NCBI GenBank assembly: GCA_919902625.1
Contig: CAKKRO010000154.1
Coordinates: 1 to 7,748, forward strand
Direction: 5' to 3'
DNA: 7,748 bases
Source of the DNA: Nitrosomonadaceae bacterium
GTDB taxonomy: Bacteria > Pseudomonadota > Gammaproteobacteria > Burkholderiales > Nitrosomonadaceae
A program made the position numbers and the translations under genes. Below the pieces are notes generated by a model. That model saw only the letters and a program-made list of their open reading frames with translations, was not told the origin of the DNA and searched no databases. Below are positions 1 through 6,743 of this stretch, piece by piece (position 1 is the first letter of the stretch; each line of letters starts with the position of its first letter).

Positions 1-234
1 ATAGCGGATAAAGTGATTTGACAGGGTGATTGCCAGTTCCGTACCGGCTGCATGAATCAGGTTCTTTTCTAATTGGCTTAACGAGGATTCCCAAATAGGC
101 GCACCTTGCATGGGTTGGCATGATACCGTGACTTTGGCTGCCTGCACCGGTTTGAAACCGCGTGAGAGGCGGACTAGCTCTATCCGCTCCGGCGCAAGAA
201 AAACCTGAATCTGATCACGCCACAATCGTGACAC
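1..234 (-). CDS. GspL/PilM-like protein, N-terminal part (runs off left edge)
   Basis: An open frame of 78 codons continues past the left edge. It begins at GTG (234-232), preceded at 6 nt by AGGAGG (246-241), the strongest ribosome-binding site in the window, and overlaps the end of gspE by 20 nt in another frame. The protein starts MSRLWRDQIQVFLAPERIEL and later carries LSNHFIRY. A segment of this kind (an 'L-x-P-E-R' opening, then a strand with S-N-H-F-x-R-Y) is what I remember from the actin-fold GspL/PilM/MshI-type adaptors of betaproteobacterial secretion clusters. Such proteins bind the ATPase on the cytoplasmic side and link it to the membrane. Position directly after gspE fits that role. 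The family call rests on memory of short motifs and context, because only the N-terminus is visible. No membrane segment is seen in this part. Confidence 0.6.
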   Translation of the reverse strand, partial: MSRLWRDQIQVFLAPERIELVRLSRGFKPVQAAKVTVSCQPMQGAPIWESSLSQLEKNLIHAAGTELAITLSNHFIRY

Positions 235-1906
235 GGTTAGCCTCCTCCAAGCTGGTTAATCCTTGTTTGACCATGTCCAAAGCACCTTCCCGCAGGAAAC
301 GGGTGCCATTATTTTTTGCCGCTTCTTTGATACGGCGTATCGGTTCTTGCGCAACAATAAGCTCCCGGATTTCATCATTCAGAATCAGGATCTCGGCAAT
401 CGCATTTCTTCCCCGATACCCGCTTCCCCGGCACTGGCCACAGCCTTTTCCACTGCGGAACTTGAATTGATCCGCTGCATCCACCGGAATGCCGGATTCC
501 GCAATCACTCCATCATCAGGGCGTTCGTCAACCGAACAGTGCGGGCATAATAAACGCACTAATCTTTGCGCGGCAATTCCGTTCAGCGCAGACACAAAGC
601 TATAAGGATCCACACCCATATGCGAGAACCGCCCAATGACATCAAATACATTGTTGGCGTGTACGGTGGTAAATACCAGGTGCCCGGTCAGCGCGGCCTG
701 TATCGCGATTTGCGCGGTTTCAGAGTCACGAATCTCACCCACCATAATCTTGTCGGGATCATGCCGCAGAATTGAGCGCAGGCCCCGCGCAAAGGTCAAT
801 CCTTTTTTCTCATTAACCGGAATCTGCAAGACACCGGGTAACTGATATTCAATCGGATCTTCAATGGTGATAATCTTGTCGCTGCCTTTGTTCACTTCAG
901 AGATAGCGGCATAAAGGGTTGTCGTTTTACCACTGCCGGTTGGGCCGGTCACCAGCAACATGCCATAAGGCTCCGAGCTAAGGCGGCGAATACTGGCGAT
1001 GGCCGTCTGATTGAAGCCCAACTGGTTTAATGTCAATCCTTCAATATGATCTGACAGCGCCTGCCGGTCAAGGATACGGAGCACGGCGTCTTCGCCGTAA
1101 ATACTCGGCATAATGGAAACACGGAAATCGATTTCCCGTCCCTGGATAGCAATTTTGAAGCGGCCGTCCTGTGGCACGCGGCGCTCAGCAATATCCAGTT
1201 CAGACATAACCTTGATGCGGGAAATGACCTGCTCAGCTATATCCGCGCCCTGCATGACGCCAATGGATGTCAATACGCCGTCAATCCGGTATTTGATAGA
1301 TAGCGCGCCTGTTGTCATTTCAAGATGGATATCACTGGCTTGGGATTTGTGGGCGTCATAGAGCGTGGAATGAACCAGCCGCACAACCTGGCTGGTGCCT
1401 TCGTTGATGCTTTTTAGAGACAGATCTTCAATGCCGCTTTGTATCTTGTCGAGTTCAGTGGAAGACAATACCTGATCCATTGCGCGCATGGTTTTTTCTT
1501 GCTGGCTGAAAAAAGCGGTCAAGTCAGCCGGATGTACTAAATGCCACTCTACAGCCACATCAAAGCGTTCTTCCGCCCATGCCCGCAATTTGTTTGAAAA
1601 CGGGTTGCTGACAACCAGCAAATAGTTTTGATCCTGACGAAATAATGCACATTCATGCATGATTGCTTCTGAGAAAGGCAGCCGGTCAAATGCCGGGCTT
1701 AATGTGTGGATTGCTTTCATCTCCATGACCGGCATATGCAGTAGCTGCCCAAGCTGCTGTGTCAATTCGCTGGGCGTGTAACCACTGGTTTCTTCCAGCA
1801 CTTGAATGACAGAAATACCTTGTTCGAGCGCTTTCTGACGCGCATCAGCCAGACGGCTGATGTCAATCGGTGACTTGTTCCCGGATTGTGGTGCTGTTTC
1901 AATCAA
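215..1906 (-). CDS. gspE: Type II secretion ATPase GspE
   Basis: Cytoplasmic hexameric ATPase that powers pseudopilus assembly. The 563-residue protein has the full family layout: an N-terminal GspE/PilB-type domain (about 10-140), then the core ATPase with Walker A GPTGSGKT (321-328, K327), Asp box IITIEDPIEY (345-354), Walker B IMVGEIRD (387-394, E391) and His box TTVHANN (413-419, H416). A zinc-binding tetracysteine follows as CPHC (454-457) and CGQC (489-492), typical of GspE/PilB and absent from PilT retraction ATPases. The start is TTG at 1906, overlapping the gspF stop as TTGA. The frame is closed by a TGA at 1927-1925 and the next ATG lies some 55 codons in, inside the N-terminal domain. 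A GGAAG (1917-1913) sits 6 nt before the TTG. PilB is the alternative name, but the GspG and GspF neighbours favour GspE. Confidence 0.95.
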   Translation of the reverse strand: MIETAPQSGNKSPIDISRLADARQKALEQGISVIQVLEETSGYTPSELTQQLGQLLHMPVMEMKAIHTLSPAFDRLPFSEAIMHECALFRQDQNYLLVVSNPFSNKLRAWAEERFDVAVEWHLVHPADLTAFFSQQEKTMRAMDQVLSSTELDKIQSGIEDLSLKSINEGTSQVVRLVHSTLYDAHKSQASDIHLEMTTGALSIKYRIDGVLTSIGVMQGADIAEQVISRIKVMSELDIAERRVPQDGRFKIAIQGREIDFRVSIMPSIYGEDAVLRILDRQALSDHIEGLTLNQLGFNQTAIASIRRLSSEPYGMLLVTGPTGSGKTTTLYAAISEVNKGSDKIITIEDPIEYQLPGVLQIPVNEKKGLTFARGLRSILRHDPDKIMVGEIRDSETAQIAIQAALTGHLVFTTVHANNVFDVIGRFSHMGVDPYSFVSALNGIAAQRLVRLLCPHCSVDERPDDGVIAESGIPVDAADQFKFRSGKGCGQCRGSGYRGRNAIAEILILNDEIRELIVAQEPIRRIKEAAKNNGTRFLREGALDMVKQGLTSLEEANRVTIVA

Positions 1907-3087
1907 TTGATACTTCCAGCCAATTCAAATATTGGCATATACATAAGAATGATAATACCACCAATCACGATGCCGATTACGGCCATCAGCAGCGGTTCAA
2001 TCAGTTTGGTGGTCCATTCAACCCAACGTGCAATTTCTTCGTCGTGAAAATTGCCGATTCGCTCCATCATATCGCCCATCAAACCTGTTCTCTCACCAAC
2101 GCGGAGCATGCGATTACCCACCGCAGTTGTTAACCCCTCCAGCTCCATGGCGCTGGAAATGGTTTTGCCCTCGCGGATATGTTGGGCTGCCGCTTCAACG
2201 TTTGGACGGAAATGGGGTTGGAGTAAGCCGCTGACCATTTCCAGCGCTTGTGTAATGGGAATGCCGCCCCGTAACAGCATGCCCAGTGTTTTGTAGAAAC
2301 GGGCCAACTGATAAACGCGCATACGTTCACCAATTGCCGGGATGCGCCATAATAATCGCATGATATTGGCCCGGAAAGCTGACCGGCTGACCATGTAGAT
2401 GGTGACGGCCAGGATGACCACAGTGATGATGGCTAATTCCCAGCCGCGTTCGTGGACCAGGTGCCCCCATTGAATCAGCAACAATGAAAGCCAGGGTAAA
2501 TCGCTGCCCATATCGTCATAGATGGCGCTGAATTTAGGAACAACGAATACCAGCAGGAAGATGGAAACCAGAAAGCCAATCACCAGTAGCAGCACAGGGT
2601 ATATGGAGGCCCCCACCAGTTTTTTGCGGACAAAATCCATCTGCGTCTGATAGCTGATAAATCGTGTCAAAGCTTCGGGAAGATCGCCGGTACGCTCGCT
2701 GGCGCGGACTGTCGCAATATACAGGGGCGGGAATGCCTGCGGATAATCTTCCAGTGCCTGCGAGAAGGTGATGCCTTCATAGAGTCTTGCAAGGATATCC
2801 TGGATAATTTTGCGATTACCGGCATCCTGTTCCTTTTCCAGCAATGTTTCGATACTTTCCACCAGACTTAACCCTGCGGTTTGTAATGAAAGCAGCTCCT
2901 GGCTGAAATGGACTAACGGAAAATGCGTATTCGATTTAAGTGAAAAACCTGAAAAGCTCCGTCGCACACTTAAAACCATGCCGCCTTGTTCAATAATCTG
3001 AAGGCGGGCTTCCTCTTCGCTGTTAGCTTCCAGTTCCAGGTGTACAGTCCCTTGCCCGGATAATACCGCTTTCACTTCATAACGCAT
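1903..3087 (-). CDS. gspF: Type II secretion inner-membrane platform protein GspF
   Basis: Polytopic inner-membrane protein that forms the platform on which the pseudopilus is built and that contacts GspE. The 394-residue length is usual for the family. It opens with the short N-terminal domain (MRYEVKAV..., about 1-45). Two T2SSF helical domains follow (about 57-180 and 259-382); each shows the repeated pattern L-x(n)-G-x-(S/P)-(L/I)-x-x-(S/A)-(I/L)-E and a later (R/G)-E-(R/T)-T-G motif (ERTG at 131-134 and 332-335). Hydrophobic helices are at about 161-185, 217-234 and 364-385. The ATG at 3087 comes 9 nt after the gspG stop with no clear Shine-Dalgarno sequence, so translation is probably coupled to gspG. 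Its stop overlaps the gspE TTG by 4 nt. Confidence 0.94.
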   Translation of the reverse strand: MRYEVKAVLSGQGTVHLELEANSEEEARLQIIEQGGMVLSVRRSFSGFSLKSNTHFPLVHFSQELLSLQTAGLSLVESIETLLEKEQDAGNRKIIQDILARLYEGITFSQALEDYPQAFPPLYIATVRASERTGDLPEALTRFISYQTQMDFVRKKLVGASIYPVLLLVIGFLVSIFLLVFVVPKFSAIYDDMGSDLPWLSLLLIQWGHLVHERGWELAIITVVILAVTIYMVSRSAFRANIMRLLWRIPAIGERMRVYQLARFYKTLGMLLRGGIPITQALEMVSGLLQPHFRPNVEAAAQHIREGKTISSAMELEGLTTAVGNRMLRVGERTGLMGDMMERIGNFHDEEIARWVEWTTKLIEPLLMAVIGIVIGGIIILMYMPIFELAGSIN

Positions 3088-3096
3088 TGCCGGCGG

Positions 3097-3528
3097 TTAC
3101 CAATTTGTAATATCAGCCGCTTCGCCTTCACCGCCCGGCTGACCATCTTTTCCATAGGAGAGCAGGTCGAATTCTGAGCGTTCGCCAGGATATTTGTAGG
3201 CGTAGGGGCGTCCCCAGGGATCGGCTGGCGGCAATTTTGAGAGGTAGGGACCCTGCCATCTTGCCTCGTTGCCGGGGCGAGTGACCAGAGCGGTTAAGCC
3301 TTGTTCGGTTGCGGGATAGTTGCCGACATCCAAACGATATTGATGCAATGCTTTTTCCAGCGCATCGATTTGAGCCTGGGCCATTTTAATCTCTGACTTA
3401 CCGACTTGTGAGAAGTATTTGGGTCCAACATAGGCGGCCAGTAAGCCGATAATAACCATCACAACGAGCAACTCAAGCAGTGTAAATCCACGTATTCTAA
3501 TTTTTTGTTGCCTATACAGAAGCATCAT
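3097..3528 (-). CDS. gspG: Major pseudopilin GspG
   Basis: Main subunit of the type II secretion pseudopilus, made as a prepilin and cleaved and methylated by prepilin peptidase. The 143-residue product has a short basic leader ending in G14, the cleavage site G^FTLLE (G14/F15), Glu at +5 (E19) and a hydrophobic helix to about residue 35. The globular part has the GspG signatures YPATEQGL (71-78), DPWGRPY (103-109) and the C-terminal loop SYGKDGQPGGEGEAADI (124-140), where acidic residues such as D121, D128 and D139 are likely calcium ligands by family knowledge. The ATG at 3528 is followed directly by a second ATG; AGGA lies 5 nt before the first, so either could serve. It is the first gene of the visible operon. 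The prepilin peptidase and minor pseudopilins are not in the window. Confidence 0.95.
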   Translation of the reverse strand: MMLLYRQQKIRIRGFTLLELLVVMVIIGLLAAYVGPKYFSQVGKSEIKMAQAQIDALEKALHQYRLDVGNYPATEQGLTALVTRPGNEARWQGPYLSKLPPADPWGRPYAYKYPGERSEFDLLSYGKDGQPGGEGEAADITNW

Positions 3529-3610
3529 ATTTGTCCTTTGACTTAAGAGATTGCTAATTTTCGATAAAAATAATTTATCTGATTGATCGGATGATGTTAT
3601 TTGCGAGTAA

Positions 3611-3652
3611 ATAAGCAGTTACCATTAAATACATACATGGTAAGTTGCTTAT
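3611..3652. repeat. Long imperfect inverted repeat upstream of gspG
   Basis: Left arm ATAAGCAGTTACCAT (3611-3625) and right arm ATGGTAAGTTGCTTAT (3637-3652) pair over 7+7 bp with one small 1x2 internal loop, around an 11-nt A/T-rich loop. No T-run follows on either strand, so it does not look like a standard intrinsic terminator. It covers the -10 of the candidate gspG promoter, which suits an operator. It could instead be an RNA hairpin in read-through transcripts from the peptidase gene. Confidence 0.6.
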
Positions 3653-3665
3653 ATGACAGGGTCAA
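3637..3665 (-). promoter_or_regulatory. Candidate sigma70 promoter of the gspGFE operon
   Basis: On the minus strand TTGACC (3665-3660) is followed after 17 nt by TACCAT (3642-3637). The -35 matches the consensus at five of six positions and the -10 at four of six. Transcription would start near 3630 and give a leader of about 100 nt before gspG. The -10 lies inside one arm of the long dyad at 3611-3652, so a regulator binding there could block it. This is a consensus match by eye only. Confidence 0.35.
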
Positions 3666-3718
3666 GACTGCGCGTATCACAAACATGGATAATTGACGGA
3701 TTCAAAATAGCCAGGTTC

Positions 3719-4417
3719 CTAGCGCCGAAGAATTGCCCACCACCGTCCGATATTGAGCAGCGCCATGAGTGATGCCGAGGCATAGGTCCAGGCCGCTGCC
3801 CGCAGGATTTTACGCGCATGGGGTTCATCCCCTTGAATCAGATACTTGCCTTGCTCCAGCATCGGTAACGCGCGCGCAAAACTGGCATGCATTTCCATGG
3901 GAAGCGTGACCAGATGGACTAATATGGCAGTGCCTAGTGTTAATAGTCCGCCGGCAAAAAACAATACACCGGCCATCGGCGTCCGGGTAACGGCCATCAT
4001 GACGGGCGCAAGCATCAAAATAGCCGCGCCCAGTTTCTCGGCTGGAGCGGTTATTTGTATTAATCGCGTGCGTAATTTGAGCGGCAAATAACCATCCCGG
4101 TCCTGGATGGCGTGCCCCACTTCATGCGCAGCCACCGTGATCGCTGTCAGCGATTTGCCATTAAACTTGTCAGGGGTCAGACGGACTGCTTTCTCTATCG
4201 GATCATAATGATCGCCGTGTTCCGTCACCTCAACCTTGACAGCCTGCAAGTCAGCCCAGTCCAGCAAAATACGCGCTAACTCGCTACCCGTTCCAGGATA
4301 ACGATCATCAGGATGGCTGTATTTTTCAAGGGTATGCTTGACCCAGTAAGACGGGCCAAAAACCAGTACAGCAATAACCATAGTCAGTATCAAATAAAAC
4401 ATATTCCGCCCGGACAT
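3719..4417 (-). CDS. Membrane zinc metallopeptidase, YugP-like (Zn_peptidase_2)
   Basis: A 232-residue membrane protein of the neutral zinc metallopeptidase type known from Bacillus YugP; its physiological substrate is unknown. It has an N-terminal anchor helix (about 7-24), then a G-T-G-S-E-L-A-R segment, and the zinc motif AAHEVGHAIQD (96-106) with H98 and H102 as ligands and E99 as catalytic base. Hydrophobic helices lie at about 128-145 and 150-171. The segment LPMEMHAS (172-179) matches the conserved 'LP-x-E-x-x-A-S' after the second helix, where E175 is a likely third ligand. A last helix is at about 208-226. The start is uncertain: ATG at 4417 touches a small hairpin, while ATG at 4402 (MFYLILTM...) fits the family, whose members usually begin with the helix. 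It stands alone between the secretion and Exb operons, with gaps of 190 and 260 nt. Confidence 0.85.
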   Translation of the reverse strand: MSGRNMFYLILTMVIAVLVFGPSYWVKHTLEKYSHPDDRYPGTGSELARILLDWADLQAVKVEVTEHGDHYDPIEKAVRLTPDKFNGKSLTAITVAAHEVGHAIQDRDGYLPLKLRTRLIQITAPAEKLGAAILMLAPVMMAVTRTPMAGVLFFAGGLLTLGTAILVHLVTLPMEMHASFARALPMLEQGKYLIQGDEPHARKILRAAAWTYASASLMALLNIGRWWAILRR

Positions 4418-4434
4418 CTCTTCAAAACGAAGAG
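4418..4434. repeat. Perfect 6-bp hairpin abutting the metallopeptidase ATG
   Basis: On the message strand CTCTTC, a 5-nt loop GTTTT and GAAGAG form a perfect stem ending directly before the ATG at 4417. The only purine-rich stretch near that ATG is the right arm of this stem, with no spacing. If the downstream ATG at 4402 is the real start, the hairpin lies 15 nt upstream of it. Confidence 0.5.
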
Positions 4435-4454
4435 GGGAAATTCATATAGAGAGG

Positions 4455-4471
4455 GGTATTCTGGAAATACC
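4455..4471. repeat. 17-bp dyad GGTATT-N5-AATACC, operator-like
   Basis: Perfect 6-bp arms separated by CTGGA lie 38 nt upstream of the metallopeptidase ATG. On the minus strand a perfect -35-like TTGACA (4481-4476) sits 4 bp from the dyad, which would fall in the spacer and -10 of that promoter. The matching -10 at 17-nt spacing is poor (TACCCC), so any promoter there would need an activator or is not one. Confidence 0.4.
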
Positions 4472-4590
4472 TGGCTGTCAACTCAGATGTACAATACAAA
4501 CGATTAGTTCCACTCAAGATTCGTTCAGCAGCGCTGAAAGTTATGGGTTAATCAAACTGAATGGCATAAGAGGGCACAATCTACCGGTCT

Positions 4591-4619
4591 ATTATAACCT
4601 ATCAATCTGATTAGGCTAA
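4591..4619 (-). promoter_or_regulatory. Candidate promoter of the metallopeptidase gene
   Basis: A perfect TATAAT (4596-4591, minus strand) lies 17 nt after TTAGCC (4619-4614), a weak -35 with three consensus matches. The start point would be near 4584, giving a leader of about 165 nt that contains the dyads at 4455-4471 and 4418-4434. The rest of the 4418-4677 gap shows no open frame with a ribosome-binding site and no clear terminator for the TonB-like gene. Confidence 0.35.
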
Positions 4620-4677
4620 TAAAATCAAGCCCGAGTGTATTCAGAGCATCCCTAATGCATGGAACGGATTGGTGTTG

Positions 4678-5553
4678 CTAGCGCGGGGGAACAAGAAAAA
4701 ACTCGCGCATCAGGAATTCCTCAAGCCCCGCATTATCTTCCAGGCGTGCGGACAAGACGATGACACGATGAAGGCGATGGGATTCCCAATTGAAATCCTC
4801 TTTGTAATGTTGACGAATCAATTCAATCATTTTGCGGATGATCGCGCGTTCAACATCCCCATCGGGACCGGCGTCCACCTGGATTAACTGCAGCCGGGGA
4901 TTGCTTTGGCCTGTTGTCCAGGCGCGGAATGAGAATTCAGCCGTGCGTGGGCCGATCCGCATAATTTGGAATATTCCGCTGGTGCCGGGGGTCTGGAGAT
5001 TCCTCCGGATATTCGCCATGCGGATTTCATCGGCTGTGGGTTGTTGCGCGGCGGTGTTTGCTGCGGCGGTCTCCGGGTTATCAAAAATGCCTTCCGCACG
5101 GCGGCGGGCTCTCGCCTGATTAATATAATCGGATAAATCCGCCGGCGCATCTTTAGAGGTTTCAGGTGGAGCCTTTGCTTTTTCTTTCGCCGGTTGAGTT
5201 GTCGCCGGCTTGCTGGGCTTCTCAGGCGTCTTTGGCTTTTGTGGCCTTGGTGGCGGACTCTTCTTTGGGGGCGGCGGTGGTAATTTTTGTGCCGGCTTCG
5301 ATTCTGCTTCTACGGGCTTGGGTTGCTCCTGGGGTTGAGCTGGAGCACTTTGTGGAGAAGCGGGTAACGAATTTTTTGCGTCCTCGGTTTCGTTTAAATC
5401 GATAAAACTGGCTGCGATGGGAGGAGGCGTTACCGGTTCGATCTCAGGTAATGATACAAAAAATCCAAATCCCCAAATAATGAGCAGCCAGACGAGCGCA
5501 GCTAGTGGCAAAGGCCACCACAGGCGAATTTCTGTCGATCTGGAGCTTGCCAT
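4678..5553 (-). CDS. TonB-like energy transducer with unusual C-terminal domain
   Basis: Third gene of the exb operon. The 291-residue protein has a short cytoplasmic end, one membrane helix (about 12-34), then a long linker rich in Pro, Lys, Ala and Glu (about 62-135) containing a run of six prolines (92-97). That layout is the one used by TonB to span the periplasm and pass energy from ExbB/ExbD to outer-membrane receptors. A charged, probably helical stretch (about 138-186, with QARARRRAEGIF at 146-157) leads to a C-terminal domain (about 190-288) with GIFQIMRIG (193-201), FSFRAW (207-212), FNWES (254-258) and a final LEEFLMREFF (277-286). I do not see the usual TonB_C pattern (Y-P-x-x-A and a later G-x-V). 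I recall uncharacterised proteins of this kind beside exbB/exbD but no proven function. AGGA lies 3 nt before the ATG, 10 nt after exbD. Confidence 0.75.
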   Translation of the reverse strand: MASSRSTEIRLWWPLPLAALVWLLIIWGFGFFVSLPEIEPVTPPPIAASFIDLNETEDAKNSLPASPQSAPAQPQEQPKPVEAESKPAQKLPPPPPKKSPPPRPQKPKTPEKPSKPATTQPAKEKAKAPPETSKDAPADLSDYINQARARRRAEGIFDNPETAAANTAAQQPTADEIRMANIRRNLQTPGTSGIFQIMRIGPRTAEFSFRAWTTGQSNPRLQLIQVDAGPDGDVERAIIRKMIELIRQHYKEDFNWESHRLHRVIVLSARLEDNAGLEEFLMREFFLVPPR

Positions 5554-5563
5554 TTTTCCTGGA

Positions 5564-5965
5564 TTATTTATGTTTCACCGCGATCAAGAAATGCTGGGCG
5601 CCAGCGGATCGGGCCCGCAGCATTGCCTGCACGACAATACCCTGAGGCGCTTCGTTATCCGCAGAAACGATCAGTTTCTGTTTTGAGTCAATGAGTAATG
5701 GCTTGAGCGTGGTGGCCAGCGTATCCAGAGTGACAGCAGTCTGATTGATAAAGATTTTGCTGTCCTTAGTCAGCGTCAGGGTCACAGGTTTTTCAGCACT
5801 GAGCTTCTCAGCTTCGCCTTCGGGCAGATTGACTTGCAGTGAATCCAGATTCTGCATCGATAATGAAGCCAGCATGAATGTCGCCAGCAAGAAAAACATC
5901 ACATCGATCATCGGGATGATCTCGATTTTGCCTTTCTGAATTGGTCTGGATTTACGCAGTTTCAT
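5564..5965 (-). CDS. exbD: ExbD/TolR-type proton-channel subunit
   Basis: Inner-membrane partner of ExbB in the proton-driven motor that energises TonB-type proteins. With the start at ATG 5965 it has 133 residues: a short basic end, KIEIIPMIDVMFFLLATFML with the channel-lining Asp at D21 (equivalent to D25 of E. coli ExbD) in the single membrane helix (about 19-37), then a periplasmic domain with the LPEGEAE and K-L-I-V-S-A-D patterns of the family. A frame open to 6001 would add 12 residues inside exbB, but the CAGGA ending 8 nt before 5965 and the normal ExbD opening favour the shorter form. It overlaps the 3' end of exbB by 14 nt, so the two are probably translated in a coupled way. TolR is the alternative, but no tol-pal genes are near. 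Confidence 0.92.
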   Translation of the reverse strand: MKLRKSRPIQKGKIEIIPMIDVMFFLLATFMLASLSMQNLDSLQVNLPEGEAEKLSAEKPVTLTLTKDSKIFINQTAVTLDTLATTLKPLLIDSKQKLIVSADNEAPQGIVVQAMLRARSAGAQHFLIAVKHK

Positions 5966-6599
5966 GGGAATTTTCCTGTTGATCCAGACGGATATTATCA
6001 ATCAGCCGCGTACCCAGGCGCTCCATTTCATCCATGGTTACCGATTGCAGGCGGGAAAAATAATTGAATCCAAATAATGCCACCAGAGCAATGACCAGAC
6101 CCACAACGGTTGCGATCAGGGCTTCCGCGACGCCGCCTGTTACCGCCGTGGGATTGACAATACCTTCACTGCCGATGACCTGGAAAGCGCGCATCATACC
6201 AACCACAGTTCCTACCAGCCCAAGCAGCGGTGCGGCGGTCACGATGGTTTCCAATGCCCAGAGTCTGCGTGCCAGGGATTCTTCAATTAGCTTGGCTTCA
6301 TCGGCAGCACGTGACTCTGTCCACCAGGAAGGCTGATGCCGGTTGGAAATCACCACTTCAAAGAAGCGCTTGTAATAATGGCGTTCATCCAGTCCTGAAA
6401 GTATTTTTTCCAAATCTTTCCATTTGAAACCATAAGTTTCCACGAGGTTTAACAAGTCGCCGGAAAGGCGGGCATAGCGCCAATAGACAAAAGCTTTTTC
6501 AAGCATGATTGCCAGCGCGATAACCGCCAGTAAAGCCAATGGTATGATGATGATTCCACCAAGCTTTAACATGACCCAGGCTTGATTCAGTTCTTCCAT
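5952..6599 (-). CDS. exbB: ExbB/TolQ/MotA-type proton-channel protein
   Basis: Inner-membrane scaffold of the ExbB/ExbD proton motor. The 215-residue form has a first membrane helix (about 13-33), the cytoplasmic segment, then the family core: LETIVTAAPLLGLVGTVVGM (116-135) with the P-L-L-G-L-x-G-T-V signature, GGVAEALIATVVGLVIA (155-171) and a third helix to about 179. The chosen start is ATG 6599, which has GGAG 6 nt upstream and gives a normal N-terminus. The frame also offers ATG at 6626 (nine more residues), but nothing resembling a ribosome-binding site precedes it. It is the first gene of the operon exbB-exbD-TonB-like. No siderophore receptor or clear Fur site is visible nearby, so the transported substrate cannot be told. 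Confidence 0.93.
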   Translation of the reverse strand: MEELNQAWVMLKLGGIIIIPLALLAVIALAIMLEKAFVYWRYARLSGDLLNLVETYGFKWKDLEKILSGLDERHYYKRFFEVVISNRHQPSWWTESRAADEAKLIEESLARRLWALETIVTAAPLLGLVGTVVGMMRAFQVIGSEGIVNPTAVTGGVAEALIATVVGLVIALVALFGFNYFSRLQSVTMDEMERLGTRLIDNIRLDQQENSHETA

Positions 6600-6715
6600 A
6601 GTTAACTCCAGATGAGGGATATTCATAAAGCTGTCGATTGCGAGTACAAATTAGAAAATGTATTGAACACAAGAAACTCTTGCGGTAAAGCCAACGGTAA
6701 AAAATGTCTGCACAA

Positions 6716-6743
6716 AATATACGGTTATTCCAGATATAATCAA
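6716..6743 (-). promoter_or_regulatory. Candidate sigma70 promoter of exbB-exbD-TonB-like operon
   Basis: On the minus strand TTGATT (6743-6738) and TATATT (6721-6716) are spaced by 16 nt; they match the consensus at four and five positions. Transcription would begin near 6709, leaving a leader of about 110 nt before the ATG at 6599. No Fur-box-like sequence is evident around it. Confidence 0.35.

Noticed and set aside
162..550. Plus-strand frames opposite gspE
   Set aside because: Antisense shadows of a strongly conserved ATPase gene, with no ribosome-binding site or protein signature.
2130..2333. Second minus-strand frame inside gspF, which might suggest a frameshift
   Set aside because: The gspF frame is intact through the whole second T2SSF domain, so the other frame is chance.
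4884..5150. Minus-strand alternative frame of 88 codons inside the TonB-like gene
   Set aside because: It lies wholly within a well-supported gene in another frame and shows no protein features of its own.
5140..5370. Pro/Lys-rich low-complexity stretch as a DNA repeat array
   Set aside because: The repetition comes from the amino-acid composition of the TonB-like linker; no regular DNA unit is repeated.
5966..6001. Longer ExbD start at ATG 6001
   Set aside because: It adds 12 residues (MIISVWINRKIP) unlike ExbD family starts and deeper overlap with exbB; ATG 5965 has CAGGA upstream and a normal N-terminus.
6600..6626. Longer ExbB start at ATG 6626
   Set aside because: No ribosome-binding site precedes it, whereas GGAG lies 6 nt before ATG 6599.
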